NCBI GenBank assembly: GCA_036362985.1
Contig: JAYGXS010000005.1
Span: forward strand, 1,057,741-1,121,740
Direction: 5' to 3'
Length of the DNA: 64,000 bases
From: Ligula intestinalis
Lineage: Eukaryota > Platyhelminthes > Cestoda > Diphyllobothriidea > Diphyllobothriidae
The translations under genes were made by a program, and so were the position numbers. The notes beneath the pieces are model-generated. The model was not told where the DNA came from and searched no databases. It saw only the letters and a program-made list of their open reading frames with translations. Positions 44,379-56,960 of this stretch are shown here, in pieces; the stretch's first letter is position 1; each line of letters opens with the position of its first letter.

Positions 44379-47300
44379 GTATCAGTATCAGTTTATTGAG
44401 GGAAAGATAAGCGAATACATTTGAACTCCCTGTTGGTAACAGGATGATAGGAAATAAGTTGATACAAAGAAAAAATTTAAATGTACGACAGTTACATGTT
44501 CCGGGAAGACAATCTTCACAAAAATATGACAGAAAAATATATGGCTACTTGCAAATCACGAGAAATATAATTTGATGCAGTGTATGTGATAAGCAATATG
44601 ATTCATTGTAAAGTGATTCATTGTAATCTGATGAAGGTGGTTTTACCTTCATTGCGTTTGCGCTTGATACATGTCTAGTCTACTCTTAAATGCATTGACA
44701 CAAATGGAGAGGCCTACCTCTTCTGGCAGAGCGTTCCATGCTAAAAATACTCTGTTGGTAACAAAAAAAATTTCTTCCGTCGATCCTTGCTTTGCCCGGG
44801 AGTAGTTTAAGGGAATGCCCGCGCAAAGTTGGCGTGTTAGTCTGGGCAAAGAAACCGCTAGGAACGAAGCAACAATGTGAGTTATGCATAGTACGGAAGG
44901 TTAATATGAGCTTCCCTCGGAGTTGTCTGTAGGAAAGGGGAAATAGGTCGAGAATGGACAGTCTGCTTTCATAGGGCAATCTTCCTAGACCTTTGACCAT
45001 CTTTTACGCTCGCCTCTGGACCATCTCTAAGACAGTACAATCTTTGACAGTCCATGGTCTCCATGCCTGTTAAGCGAACTCCAGGTGCGGCCGAATGAAG
45101 CTTCCAAAGATTTTGGAAAAGTTGTCTTTTTCAAACCCCATAAAGACTCGTCTAATCAGCTGTAACATAGATCTGGCCGACTTCGCCGCCTTCGTACAGT
45201 TCAGCGTTGGTTTGAGTAACGAAGTTATCCACACACCCAAGTCCTTCTGACTCTCAACTTGTTGCAGCGGAGTACCATTTATAGAATAGACTTTCGTGCA
45301 GGATGCTCTACAACTGCCGATTTGAAGAAAGTTACATTTACTAACATTGAAAGGCATTAGCCAAAGCTTTGACCAGTCCTCCAATCTGTTCAAGTTGGTT
45401 TTCGTCTGCCGTACTTTGGACAACTTTCCACAATTTGATGTCATCAGCGAATAAGGTGAATTCACCGTCTAGATCCCTGACACAGTCGTTGATGAAAACG
45501 AGGAACAATACGGGACCTAAAACTGAGCCCTGTGGGACGCCACTCACCACAGGTAAACCCGAGGACTGCTGGCGACCGACTTGGACTCTGTGACCGTCCT
45601 GTCAAAAAGTGTTGGATCCATACGAGGAGGTTCCCGCGAACGCCTGCGCTGCGCAACTAAAGCATCTGGCGTTGATGAGGGACGGTATTGAACGCTTTTT
45701 TGAAGTCCATGTAGATCGCATGCACCATTTTGCCCTCGTCACGCGCTTTGGTCCAGCTATCAAGTGAGAATAGCAGATTGGTAACACAGGACCTACCACT
45801 GCGAAAACCCTGTTGGGCATCGGAAAGGAGGTGATTCTGCTCGAGGAACTGCATCAACGCCTTTTTAATGATTTTTCCATGGTTTTGCAACAAATGGAGG
45901 TAAGACTCACCGGCCTGTAGTTATTTGCGGACGCTCGGCTTCCACTCTTAAAAAGTGGGATGATCGTCGATGTCTTTTAATCAGATGGAAGGCAGCTCGT
46001 AACAAATGATGCCCGGAAGATAAGGGCTAGTGGCTTGGCCATTTCAGAAGCTAAATCCTTCAGCAACTAGGCCGGGATTGCATCGGGGGCTGGAGAGGTC
46101 GATTCTTTCAAATTAAGAAGCTCATTCTTAACTACATGTTCGGTGAAGTTGATTGTATCAATAGATGGGATCGAAGTATCTTCATAAGTGTGGGATAGAA
46201 AACCGAGTTCAGTCATCTCGAGATGGTCAGCTTTATCCTTGTCCTCTGAGATTTCGGTACTTTCGGCAGTTCGCAGTAGAGGGATAGGATACTTTTTCCG
46301 CGTGCTCTGTCTTATATAACTGTACAGGACTTTGGGTTTAACCATGGATCAGTTTAACAGATCCTCTTCGAACTGCTGTCGAGCTCTGACAAAGAGACGT
46401 TTGACCCGGTTCCTCTGTATTTTGTACCTATTAAGAGATTCGGGTGACCTATAAATTGGGTACTTTTTAAACAGTTTTCCCTTATTGTAAACTTCGGTTT
46501 TTAAAGATGGATTCAGCCAGCAAGGCCTGTTCGTAAATTTTCGGCGAGTGATAGGACAGTGGCTAGAGATGACGTTATGGACCATCCTTTTGAACTGTTC
46601 CCAAGCTTCTTCAACGTTGTCGGAGAGTGTGGATGCCCAGTCTATGAAACAGAGATCCTATTTCATTTGCTCGAAATCACCACACCAAATATTACGACGG
46701 AGGTCTTGTGGTTCGGCAGGCAAAGAAAATAAACTGCATTCCCACATGTGAACTACATGGTCACTCTGGCCTAGTAGGAGTAAGCAATTCACAATGTCGA
46801 TATTGTCGAGCGACTTAGTGAGCACAAGGTCGAGGCAGTTCATCCGCTGGCCTTCACGAATTCTTGTGGGAAATGTGACGTGTGAGAAGTAGGGATTGGG
46901 TTTTATTCAGGAGCTGATGGTCGAATGCCGATTCAGGGCAATTAGTTGAAAAGGAGCTACAGTTGATGGTAGGAGCGTTGAAGTCCCCAACAATAAGGGT
47001 ATTTGGTCGCGTAGCGAGGGTTCTAAGTTCATCCAGCAATAGGGCATCGGCCTCAGGATTGTTCCTCGGTGGTCGGTAGACAGTTAAGATATTAAGGCTT
47101 AGGGAAGCCGCTGCTCTTACAGTTAACCATACCGCTTCTTGGTAAACAGGTTCACCGTTTTTTCAGAAACATACAAACCGTTCTTTACGAAGGTTGCTAC
47201 GCCTCCGCCTCTTCGGTTGTCTCTGTCTTTCCGGAACAGTTTAAAGCTGGGATTCAAATCTCGCGATTTTCAATCTGGTCCGACAACCATGTTTCTCACC

Positions 47301-48200
47301 CATGAACTCAAAGCATTTTTCTGTTATCGAAATAACATCAAGAAGGCGAAGGGATAGGTTGATCCTTTGTTCATCCATTTTTGAAAGTAAACTTTGCGCA
47401 TTGGTATACATAAATGTCAATTTTGAATTCTTGCGTGGTCCATTTGTAGCCCCAACGCAGGCTGCTGGAGTAGCTGCGCGGTCATGCGAATCGGTTTGGT
47501 CCATGAGGGAGCAGAATTTCTTTCGACTATCTGGTCCTTGAAGATCACGAGATTCGGTTCTCCTTTGATTCTGCGTTCCCCTAATTCAAGAACTAGCATG
47601 CGGCGTTTCAGCCTGTCGGCAGAAGAGAAATCCGGCTGAAAAACACACCCTTTCTAGAGCACTTCAATCGAAAACGTCTTGACAGTAGAAGTTTTGCTTC
47701 TGTGTCACTGGACGATCTTTAGTGATCGTGGTCTAGTCTGTTGAGTTGAGTTTGGGCGAATTCCAAGAAGAAATATCTTTTGATAAAAGATCTCCTCAGA
47801 TGGTTGCAACAGCTCGTTAAGGAGCTCTTGTAATAACCCTTTGTCAGCCTCGCTTCTTTCGCTGGGTGTTTTGGCGGAGGACTCGGGTAGTCCCTGTATT
47901 ATTATGCAGTTGCCTTTGTCAGGGCCGCTGTTATTGATTGGGGATTTTCGGTTATCCTCCGACCAATCAGAATCCTCAAATGGTTGATTTATTGCGGGCT
48001 TTCGGTTATCCTCCGACAACTCAGAATCCTCAGATGGGCCTCGCAAATCGGGAATGTCCGCTGGGACCTCCGGACTAGTAACGCTCTGTGCACGGTCAAC
48101 GGGGTCTTTATCCGGGAACCGCTGAGAGGGATCCGACACTACCGGAGTGCAGGTCTCCTTGACTTGGGCTGTGACTACCTTTTGATCTGATATTTGTTTA
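44379..48200 (-). mobile_element. CR1-type LINE, nearly full length, disabled
   Basis: On the minus strand the layout is: an ORF1-like part (48139-47705) with NCIIIQGLPESSAKTPSERS; an endonuclease (about 47430-46700) with LTFMYTNAQSLLSKMDE, LIVGDFNAPTINC and QSDHVVHMW; a reverse transcriptase (about 46345-45350) with STSPAPDAIPA, QQGFRSGRSCVTNL, IYMDFKKAFNTVPHQ, SGVPQGSVLGPVLF and catalytic FADD; and a C-terminal part ending near FLAWNALPEEVGLSICVNAF (44.7 kb). The 3' end is a short CTGATA-type repeat at 44379-44395 after TTTCCCTCAATAAA. Stops and frameshifts are frequent. It lies in the long intron upstream of the NFAT Rel exons, in the same orientation as that gene. Confidence 0.88.
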
Positions 48201-48559
48201 TTGGATGGTTGCTTATCGGGAATTTGCTAATTGTGTGCTGTGACTGACAACGCCAAAGCGTATGTCAGCGCGAGCAACAAACACTGTCTGATCGTCGCTC
48301 CACACTTAACAGACAACAATAAGATCAGCCCCAAGTTCATATGGGTGGCAATTCCAAGAAAGCAGCCATTGTGGCCTGACCCTAAGTTGAGTGAAGGATC
48401 GGTATAACCCGTCAATTCAAAATCCTCAAAGGCACGACTAAGAGCTGAAACATGATAGAATCAAGTGTGTTGGATTGATTATAGTGGTAGATGCGCTAAG
48501 GTGCAATGAGGATTAATTCCCCGGGTTCCAAACCAGTATGCCCATCTTTCGTCGGCTTA

Positions 48560-48955
48560 ATTTACCTACATCTGCACGGCAAAAGAATTGCTAGAAACTA
48601 AATGTTATTTGAGAAGAAGCAGATACGATCGCAGGGAGAAGAACTTGTTTCTGTCGCGAGGCTATCAGCAGAGATAATAATACAACCGGGTAAGACATGC
48701 ACAGATGGATGCAATTTTTGTGGGACACATTCGATATGCTACCGCATACCTACGGCAATTAACAACATCCCGATCGAGGACAGTTGTCCGCTTCTGCACT
48801 TGATGGCCGTTTCGGATTCCGTCTCGGGTCCATCATCAGACACAATAGCAGAAACGGGTAATTCACAGGGAGTTGAGGTTTTTAGAGGTTACAGTCACTA
48901 TACTACTGCATACCTGAGCCGATTAACGGCTCCCCTATCGCCTGTACCCTAATTG
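48560..48955 (-). mobile_element. Subfamily B element with hammerhead-like motif
   Basis: On the minus strand: ACTGTAACC, GAATTACCCGTTTCTGCTAT, then core CTGATGA (48839-48833), T, stem II GGACCCG...CGGAATCC with both GGA/TCC and CCG/CGG pairs, then GAAACGGCC. The rest (48600-48800) resembles 41.45-41.64 kb only loosely. Confidence 0.5.
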
Positions 48956-48959
48956 CTCG

Positions 48960-50330
48960 ATTGCCAGCGTGCGAATCGCAACCTGCTTAACCTTCATCAT
49001 TCGTGCTGGACTTGGGCGTGATTATTGTTCGGCCATCCGGCCCCCGGCGTTGGCGTTGGCGTTAGAAGACGCGTTCATAGTTGCGCTCCCAGAGGGGCGA
49101 CTTGTTTTGACCAAACTAGGCCTCAGCACCAAGCATAGGTCGGATAGGTCATTGCACTTCACTGGGGGCCCGTAAACCATGACTTAAGCGAATTGCAGCC
49201 TACAGGATTGTCACCTCTCGCGAGAATTTCGGTCTCATTTAATTTGAGTATGTAGCCAAGTCTCGTAGAATGTGTCGCGACTTGAGAATTTGCGTGATTT
49301 CTCCAAACTGCTGCTGCCTGTTTGGCAATTCACGTCTTGAGAGACCTTCCAATTCCTCCGACGTAGTTGCTTTGTTCGCAACTGCACCGCATCCTATGAA
49401 GGACTCCAGATGTCTCTTGTCGTGGCACTTGGTCCTTTATTTTCATGGCCACACGCCTAAAGCTTGCTTCCGGTCTGTGTGCGACTCCAGTTCCAAGTGG
49501 TCTAATCAACATTTTGTACTGCAAGATGGTTGTGGATACAACCTTTTCGAATTACCATGCGCGAAACCGGGGACATTTAGGTCAATCGAAAGTATGTGTC
49601 ACTTAGCCGCCACATCTGTTTACGGAAGCGCCCCTGCACATTCATTTTCACTCCCCCCTTTCCTTTTCTAGACAATAATTAATGGTCATCAATTACACAT
49701 GAAAAAAGTTAGCCAGACGACTAGCACGCTACTTCAAACCACGTAAATCTTCCTCAGTTTCAGCTATTTCCAGGTGTCCTGATAACCGGGCATTTCTTCC
49801 GAAAACTATTAGAGTTCCATTTAGTTCGGATATCCTTTAGTCTGCGCCAATTCTTCTGACCGGGAATATAGTCGACCTATCCCATTTAAATAGAAACCCA
49901 GTGTCTGTTATCAGAAAAAATAGAGAAAATCGCGATTTGTGTAGGCTGTATTACAGGGTTATAAGCACCACTGTGTGCCCAGTGAAAACTGGGCTACCAG
50001 AGCTTAGGTTTCAGCTTCACTGGGGCCAGTACTTTAATCCGAATCATGCTTAAGGTTAGTAGGACCACTTGACAGACAATGACGAGCAATGACACACAGT
50101 AGATTCCCTAACTCATGAAACATCAACCGAAGTTCTGAAATGTGTTTTTTTTCACTCCAACGAATACCTTGAGGAGGGTCGTAATACCAACCAACGTGCA
50201 GCCTTATATGAAGATATATAGTCAACTTCGGGATGCCGACTTCCGAACGAGGTTCGCTCTTTCTGGCTGCCTGCAAAAAAATGTACCCTGTAGAAAATGG
50301 CCACGATTTTTTCATAGTTTTCGATGCACT
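48960..50330. other. No recognisable gene
   Basis: Nothing recognised; becomes AT-rich towards the right. Confidence 0.4.
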
Positions 50331-50334
50331 TCGA

Positions 50335-50755
50335 ACTAAATATATACTTTATAGAGAATGCATACAAACATATTCCTTCTTGTACACTTTTGATAGTTAA
50401 TTACGCCTTCTTTGGTTTGACAGACGTTTCTACTCAAGCGCTTTTTTACGACCGCTAGATATTCATTCATATTACAAAGTACCCGTCAATTTATAAAGTT
50501 CACAAAATGATCCACGAATATTGCAAAATTTTACAACTTATGCTTCAAAGCGTATGGAAATATGTACTTTTTTCTTTGGCAGCATATATACAGCATTTAG
50601 GTTGAAAAACCTTAATTCAAATGTAATAGACGATGGGATTCAAACTTATTCGGCAAGTTAGAACAATTTTTAAAACGATTTCTTGGAGTATAAAAATTGA
50701 AGAAGGCTTACTTTTTTAGCAAACGTATACAAGAAAGAATATGTTTGCGTATTTT
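50335..50755. mobile_element. Foldback element, third copy (diverged)
   Basis: ATATACTTTATAGAGAATGC, TTGTACACTTTTGATAG and TTACGCCTTCTTTG follow the left arm of the 38.3 kb copy, and AGGCTTACTTTTTTAGCAAA to AAGAAAGAATATG behaves as the opposite arm. The outer ends were not found. Confidence 0.45.
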
Positions 50756-51204
50756 GGTAGGGCTGCTTGTGAGACCGCATATGGTAAAAGGAGTTGGTCA
50801 GATAATTCTCATGATCTACAGGCAAAAGGAGTTGCTTTGCTAGTTTTCTTTGCCCGTAGTTTTTATCTATTAACCATTGGGTCTGAACTATTGATTTTAT
50901 TGTTCTACAGGCTTTCTTTGCACCAACGCTTTCAGTTAAGTAAATCAATTACAAGCGTCCTTAATTGCTTTCCATTGGCTCATTTTTCTTGCATCCAAAC
51001 GGCCTGTGGTTTACCTCATCCCTATCATTCGCTTCTGCCAAGAATGAACTCTGAACATTTGGCAGGGAGAAGTCCTTTTACGGCGGTCTCACAAGAAAAG
51101 CTTACCAATTTTTTCTACCAAAATATATTTGAATTCACAGGCGCAGTGAAAATAAATGAGAAAATGCATACTACTTAAGTAGTTATTTTTGCTCACAGGC
51201 AGAA

Positions 51205-51440
51205 CTAGGCTTTGAGAGAAAAGATTCTACGGGAAACAGGAACGAACTTTATGGTAAAGTTTCGACGCTGGCGCACCAGATCGTTGTCGGACTTGAGGAA
51301 AATGTTTAAAGGTTGCGTATTTTTAAACATGCTGAAAATCGATGATGATTTGTCATACTTGGTCAATAGCAGGTTTTGTTGGTTGGCGCTTTTTCAGGCT
51401 TCTTTGAGATTTATGTACATTGAATATTGCTCTGGAATGC
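51205..51440 (+). repeat. Single diverged arm of the 20.5 kb foldback
   Basis: GGAAACAGGAACGAACTTTA, AAATCGATGATGATTTGTCA, GGTTTTGTTGGTTGG and TGTACATTGAATATTG line up with the left arm at 20500-20700. Confidence 0.55.
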
Positions 51441-51741
51441 ATAGTCTATTGCCCATTCTATTGTGATATAATTGCGGAATGAGTTAGGTATTCCCATCTA
51501 TACTCTCTATGGTCCTAATAACGTCTGCCTTTGGATGTCGAAGGACAGCCCCCAGGGTCAATTCACATACAATGGCGTCCATGCGACAGGCAATACTAGA
51601 CTATCGGAATTCAGTTTCTTACCCCTGCAACAAGTCTCGACCAGCCAAATTCCTCAGGCTCGTCAAGAACCTGGTGTTTGTCAACGAGCTAATCGGAGTA
51701 AAATCTCTCCAACGCGGTTATTCAGCGTCTTCCCTGACCAA

Positions 51742-52485
51742 GATGGCTTACCAATATACACGGTGTGCGTGATGGGCTATCCGAAATCAGGAAAATCGTG
51801 CCTGTGTAACCGATTTTTCTGTCCGCATCCGGACTTTTATGAGAAAGTCCATACCTCCGTGATCAGTTCAACGGATTTTGCCGGACCCGTAATAAATTCA
51901 GAGCACTGGTTATTCAGGGGCACTGTTGTCCGCCGAATCGTCGAAGAGACAGATGCGCGCTTTCGTGTTGTTAAGCAGACTGAATTTGTGAGCGATGCAA
52001 CCTTTTGCCTCTTTGTCTCTCCAAAAATATCCTCTTACCATTGTAGAGATTCTCACTCGTCAAGCACTCACAATGAGTACGTCCGGAGGAGCACAAGTGT
52101 AAAGCTTTACTCACCAAACAAACTTCGTTATATTTGTACAGAACAGTTGGGCCACGAGCAGCGATATGGAGAGGAGTACTTGCCCGATCGCGAACTCAAA
52201 ATCAAATTAGTTAGCGCCTCCGTCCTCATACACGTGACCTGCCTGGTGACTTTACTCAGGATCAATTTTCATTCGTCGCCGAAATTTTGTCTGTTCTTCT
52301 CAAGCGCAAAAAACCTCTTGTGCTCGTTGCGACGAAACGCGACAAAGTAGACGAGCAGGTTCCGCAGGAATTTCATCAAATGCTTCAGAAATTTAGTAAC
52401 TTCAAGCGGGTTCCACTTATTGAAGTCTCTTCTCCCTGCAACATAAACGTGCGCTTAGCGGACAATAAACCTCGCTTCAGCAAAA
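51742..52485 (+). CDS. ARHGAP35: p190-type RhoGAP, N-terminal GTPase domain (frame broken)
   Basis: The plus strand encodes the N-terminal GTPase-like domain of p190 RhoGAP: P-loop GYPKSGKSCLCNRF, then HTSVISSTDFAGPVINSEHW, EQTEF-like QTEFVSDATF, and YICTEQLGHEQ, all closely matching human p190 at the same spacing. Near 52240 the frame must shift by one base to continue as FTQDQFSFVAEILSVLLKRK and LVLVATKRDK (the NKxD-type base-recognition motif). A 50-nt intron (GTTAGC to CTCAG, 52209-52258) would also restore frame but would delete a core strand of the domain, so a frameshift is the simpler reading. p190 proteins down-regulate Rho GTPases at the cell cortex. Another frame overlaps the presumed start at ATGGCTTACC (51744). 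Confidence 0.75.
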
Positions 52486-53900
52486 TCCGACCCTCTTTCC
52501 TATCAAGAGGCCACGCGAGAGCGTGATGAAGAGTATCGCATTGCACAAGAGGCTTTTGTTAACCAAATATTGAGGTGTACATCAGAGTTTTTGGTAAACT
52601 GGCAATCCTTTATGCCCCGCTACAGCCATCAAGTTGACGTCACGCGTTTCGTAAATCTTGTGGGCTCGACAGCGGATCGGAGTACTTTTGAACAGTTTTC
52701 TGAATTGCAAAAAATAGCGACGAAAAGGAGACATATGGCTAATCTTCCAAATGCCCTAAGAGCACTGCTTCCCCACGTTGGACCTGTAACAAATCAGGCA
52801 CCTGAAGTCATTCTGGAGCGTCTGCAAGCACACCCAGACTTCGATTCCTACTTCCTGAATGATGACACGCCCTCCAACGTAAGTTCGGGGACACAAAGTG
52901 TTACAAGTCAAGAGCAAGTTCTCGATGGAAAGTGGATCCGAATTGGACGCCAGGACAACCGAATTTTCCTTCAGATTGGCACTGAAAAGGGACCGGCCGG
53001 ATAGGCTCTAAGTCTTTTTGGAGTGCTTCTCCGATCGGGCCTGTTTGGAGCGCTGGAGTACTCGAATGTGCGCTTTCGAGTCTATACTCTACGAATACCA
53101 ACTCGTGACCACTCATCTTGCAGCTGAGCACCTGGACACACTGGCCCCCTGTCAACCCATAAAGCCCGGCCAAACCTTTGAGGATTTTAGAACGCAGTTC
53201 TCTGCCTTTCATAACATTACTGACCTCAGTCTGGACGATCAGTGCGTGGTCTACATGCGGTTTCAAGAAATTCTGCGAACAAGTGTGAGAGAGGAGTTTC
53301 TAGACCTGCTACTGGACAACTACAGCCTCTTTATCGACGGCGTGTCGAGCTATCTTGATCGTCTACAGGAGAGCAGTACTACCAGAGCTAACAACCCAGA
53401 CCTCGTTGCTGCTAGCTTTGATGCTGCGTCTCGGCGCACCTGCCTTAGTGACCAGGATAACTCGCTCTCTCCAAATCACTCCTTTTCTACCTCCTCTAGT
53501 CTAACGGAGTCACTTCGACTGCTTCGCATTCAGACTTGTGATACCCAATTGGTCACCGCCGGCCCGCCCCCGAAAGGTGCCAAGGAAGAGCAAATGGCCC
53601 TGATAAGTGCAAAACTCTGCAGCGATCCACGCTACAAGCGCATGGACTACCTACCCAGCGAACGTCAGACCTATCTGACCAACTGCTTTGAGGTCCGCCT
53701 CCACGACCCCACAGATCGAGTGCCGGCGCCTCCTCCTTCACCTCTACAGGCCAACCGACTGAGTTGGACATTAGAAAGACAAGATAACTACCTATCACTC
53801 CATCGCTCAGCCCATGCACAGTACCCTCCTCCGAATGCCTATTTTCCTCCTCCACCCTCCTTCCTGACCTCCCCGCAGCCTCCTCCGCGACTTCCCCTGT
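52486..53900 (+). CDS. ARHGAP35: p190-type RhoGAP, FF-domain region (frame broken)
   Basis: After another one-base frame change near 52490 the strand reads YQEATRERDEEYRIAQEAF, then FSELQKIATKRRHMANLPNA, then LRALLPHVGP; this matches the first FF domain of p190, which has [20 protein letters not shown] at the corresponding place. A stop at about 53004 ends that frame. From 53018 a second frame carries KPGQTFEDFRTQFSAFHNIT, then VYMRFQEILRTSVREEFLDL and LLDNYSLFIDG, clearly the second FF domain, and later DPRYKRMDYLPSERQTYL. FF domains bind transcription factors and other partners. A Pro-rich segment follows. The change at 53.00 kb could be an unseen intron or a third disablement. Confidence 0.72.
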
Positions 53901-54484
53901 TCGCTCGCCCCTCACACTCCTCGAGGCGCTGCATGGACAGCTTGTTTGCGGGTTACTGCCGCCTGGCTGCCGGACGTCAGGCTCCACCGGCTTCTGAACA
54001 CGGTGGCGGGGCGCGTGTCCTCTCAAATCGCCTCTCGCGGTTCATTGGCCAGAGCGAGGAACTCCTCTCGATAGCGGTGTGTTGTGTATGCGCAGATGTT
54101 TTGGCGGCCACGGCTGCCATGAACCTGCTGCAGTGCGCCGGCTTCCTGCCCGAAGACCTCGCCACCAGTTCCAACAGTCTGGACTCGCCGATCAGCAGTG
54201 GTGGTCGACTCTACTCGTAGCCCCTCTCCTCAACCCTCCCCGCGGAGGCTTCCCTCTCTGCAGCGGGCGCTTCCTCCCCCCTGGAGGATGCAGTGCAGGA
54301 GACACTCCTGTCTCACCACGAACTTGCTCACAACATTCTCTGCGAAGGAAATGCCCAAAAACGAACCTCAAGCGCTGTCTACGATAGTGTAATCTTCATT
54401 TTCTCTTCCGTCGACTGGGAGGGCTGTCGACTGAGTGCTTCTGATCAATCACCTCGAACAACAACAACAATAACAACAACGTAG
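53901..54484 (+). CDS. ARHGAP35: p190-type RhoGAP, pseudoGTPase region
   Basis: EELLSIAVCCVCADVL followed by ATAAMNLLQCAGF, and after a stop LAHNILCEGNAQKRTSSAVY, DSVIFIFSSVDW, resemble the second pseudoGTPase domain of p190 (DLRIVMCLMCGDPF..., GYIVFYSAKR). The stop at 54218-54220 would be removed by a 63-nt intron, 54201-54263 (GTGGTCG to CTCTCTGCAG), that keeps the frame and gives SPISSA-GASS. The stop at 54482-54484 would be removed by a 135-nt intron from GTAGGCG at 54481 to AAAGCAG at 54615. Both fits are suggestive only. Confidence 0.5.
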
Positions 54485-54615
54485 GCGCTCGTTGGGCGCC
54501 CAACAATGACTCCCCAGGACTCTCCGTGTCCTCCAGCGACACGGAACACCAACTGTCCCGGTCCACTGCCGCCTGCACTTGCTGTCAGCTGGTGTTTGCC
54601 AATGAAATAAAGCAG

Positions 54616-56480
54616 AACGGGCTTGCTGACACGATCAACAGCGCTGTCGCCTTGCACTCCTCGACGGCGCCGTCACCGCGACGGCTCTGTTGCTGCGGTC
54701 TCTGCCACGCGCCCACTGCCCGCGGTTTCCGACAACGAAGTCTCGTTTCTCGCGTCGCCGGTGTCTCCTCCATCCTCCGCCTGCTGGGACCCATTCCAAG
54801 CCTGCTGCTCAGTTCGTCGGATGTGTATCCACAGCCCGGATTGCCATAAGGGAGGGACAACAACACAGCCGCCCACTACCACCACACTGGTGGCCGATGA
54901 CGCCACCGCCGACACGTTTTCAGGCTCTTTTTTCAACTTCCTGCCCATGTCGCATGCAGAAGACTCCCACTCGCCACAGACGCCGATCGCCCGATGTAAA
55001 GAGGCCGGCGACGACGACGGTGGCGGTGGTGGTGGTGGCGGCGGCGGCAAGGAATTTTGCCCCTCCTTCCAGAGTGTCGATGCTACCCGCAATCTATTGG
55101 CACCATCGAATGCATTTACCTTCGACACCGCCAGACCCGGCAACCAGTACAAAATGAATGATGAGGTCGCCGGAAGTGATGAGGAGGAACAGTGCGGCGG
55201 AACGGGGCTAAAACTTGCTTTACATACACTCACCGAATTCCTAGAGTGCTGTTGGACGGCAAAAAGCGATCACGAAGGCAAGCGTCAGCCCGTTTGCACT
55301 CCCCGTCCACAGCCCAAGACCAACAATCGAGAGTCTTGCCCGCAAGGTGGCGGCCCCCGTTCAAGCAGCCGCACCGGCGGCGGCGGTTTCGATCGCAGAG
55401 AACTGCGCACTCCGGTTGAATCAAGTCCCAGCCGAGCGAAGACGACCCCAAGCACCTCAAACAGCATCAGGAGGCTTTTTCCGCAACGTCACTTTCACCA
55501 CCGATACCACCACCATCATCATCCTTACCGCCACCACCATCGCCTTCACCTACACCACCACCATCATCGCAAGCGCCATCGCAGTCACCAGCCACTTTGT
55601 CGTTCCGTGCTCACCTCTGCTGATGGTATTCACGCCGCATCATCTCGCTCCGGTAGCACGGTACGAGAATCTGCCTGCGTGCCCCTGACCGGTGCGGCGG
55701 ACAGTACCACCGGCGGATCATCCTCCTCTCAGCCGCTGCCGATGCTGGTGTCGACGCCTCCACCATCATCGAAGATGAACGCCGATTTGACGCTGGCTGT
55801 GCCACCTCTGCAAGAGTGACGGACCTCTTTTCCGCGATTTTGCTGGAGCCAGGCCCACAAACAACAGAACCGTCGGCGGTCATCACAGTGCCCTTGATGG
55901 AAACCAGTTCCATTTCAGCGTCCTCACTACCTCTGCGACCGACCGCCAACGGGGATAGACCGAAAGCGGTTTTAGGCTCGTCTTCTTACCACAGCCAGCG
56001 CTTACACCGATTTAGATCAGTCTCGACGGGTTCGTCACTTCGTCGGTTTCCAACAAAGACTGCGACCTCTTCTGCAACAACTCAGTCGAACAGTCTCCTC
56101 GTTGGCACCGCTGCCGGCGGCGGCGGCCAGTGAGACGACCGCCGGCACTCCGCAGTTCCTGTGTGGCAGCGCACCACTCACCATGCTCAGCAGCTGTCTC
56201 AGTGGCTCTGCATCCTCCGCCTCGACGACGCTCGTGGACGCGATCTCCTCCGCCTCCACCGATGTGGAAACTGGGTGACCAAGCCAAGCCCGGCGTGCCA
56301 TCCTGCATTCTTCGATAAACACCTCCTCCACACTCTGCTTTCCCGCCATTGAAGGTCACAACGCTGCTGTCTCGGCGACCGACACCACCCAGGCCGGAGC
56401 AGGCCATGTCACCAAGGAACGGACGCGGTGGAGCAAGAGAAACATGAAGCCTCATGCGAAGGTCACCGCGGTCTACCCTA
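54616..56480 (+). CDS. GC-rich low-complexity continuation of the p190-type locus
   Basis: A 398-codon open frame runs from about 54623 to 55819: Ser/Pro/Thr-rich, with Asp-Gly and Gly runs near 55010-55045 and a His-rich block near 55490-55570. Another open frame continues 55816-56133 with QRLHRFRSVSTGSSLRRFP. The segment VTKERTRWSKRNMKPHAKVT (about 56410-56470) is faintly like the basic stretch before the GAP domain of p190. High GC opens several frames at once, so exact exon limits cannot be set. No GAP-domain motif (GIYRVSG or similar) follows before the repeats at 56.9 kb. Confidence 0.4.
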
Positions 56481-56924
56481 CTTGGCTATCTGCGTACCGT
56501 GACTACCCCGCTAGCAATTTTATCAGCCAGACCTGACGGCCTAAACATTCACCCTTGGTTCGACCCAAAGCGGACTGTCGACAATCTGGACGGATGCCTC
56601 TGTTTTGCCAGTTCCGTTGGCGGACTCTGCAATCAGCAAGGAAGAATCAGGACGTGGCTTCCACACGGTGATGATCCTAGGAAACATTGCCATGCCCCCT
56701 CCCATTGGATTTCCTTCCTTTTATCTTAAAAGTCCCATACATAACCCCCACAAGAGCGAAAGTTTTTCTCCTAAAATCCATGAGGAGTTTTTTTCACTGT
56801 CTGCTTCTATTTTCATCCTATGACACAGGACAACTGGCCTCGCCAACAGTTTGAGAAAAACATTTTCTGCTACCATTGCACATATGTACAAATAGGGCAC
56901 TCAAAAAAATCTTCCCACATTTCC

Positions 56925-56960
56925 CTCAATATACTGATACTGATAATCCAAATCAACGTG
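56925..56960 (+). mobile_element. CR1-type LINE 3' tail
   Basis: TTTCCCTCAATATACTGATA followed by CTGATA matches the extreme 3' end of the CR1 copy at 44.38 kb in reverse orientation. Confidence 0.5.

Noticed and set aside
52209..52258. A 50-nt intron in the p190 GTPase domain
   Set aside because: Signals GTTAGC and CTCAG would restore frame, but splicing would delete a core strand that is otherwise readable as SVLIHVT; a single-base frameshift explains the data better. Transcript data could overturn this.
54585..56455. Several long open frames on the minus strand opposite the p190-like region
   Set aside because: High GC content opens many frames at once; none shows a domain, and the plus strand carries the recognisable p190 sequence just upstream.
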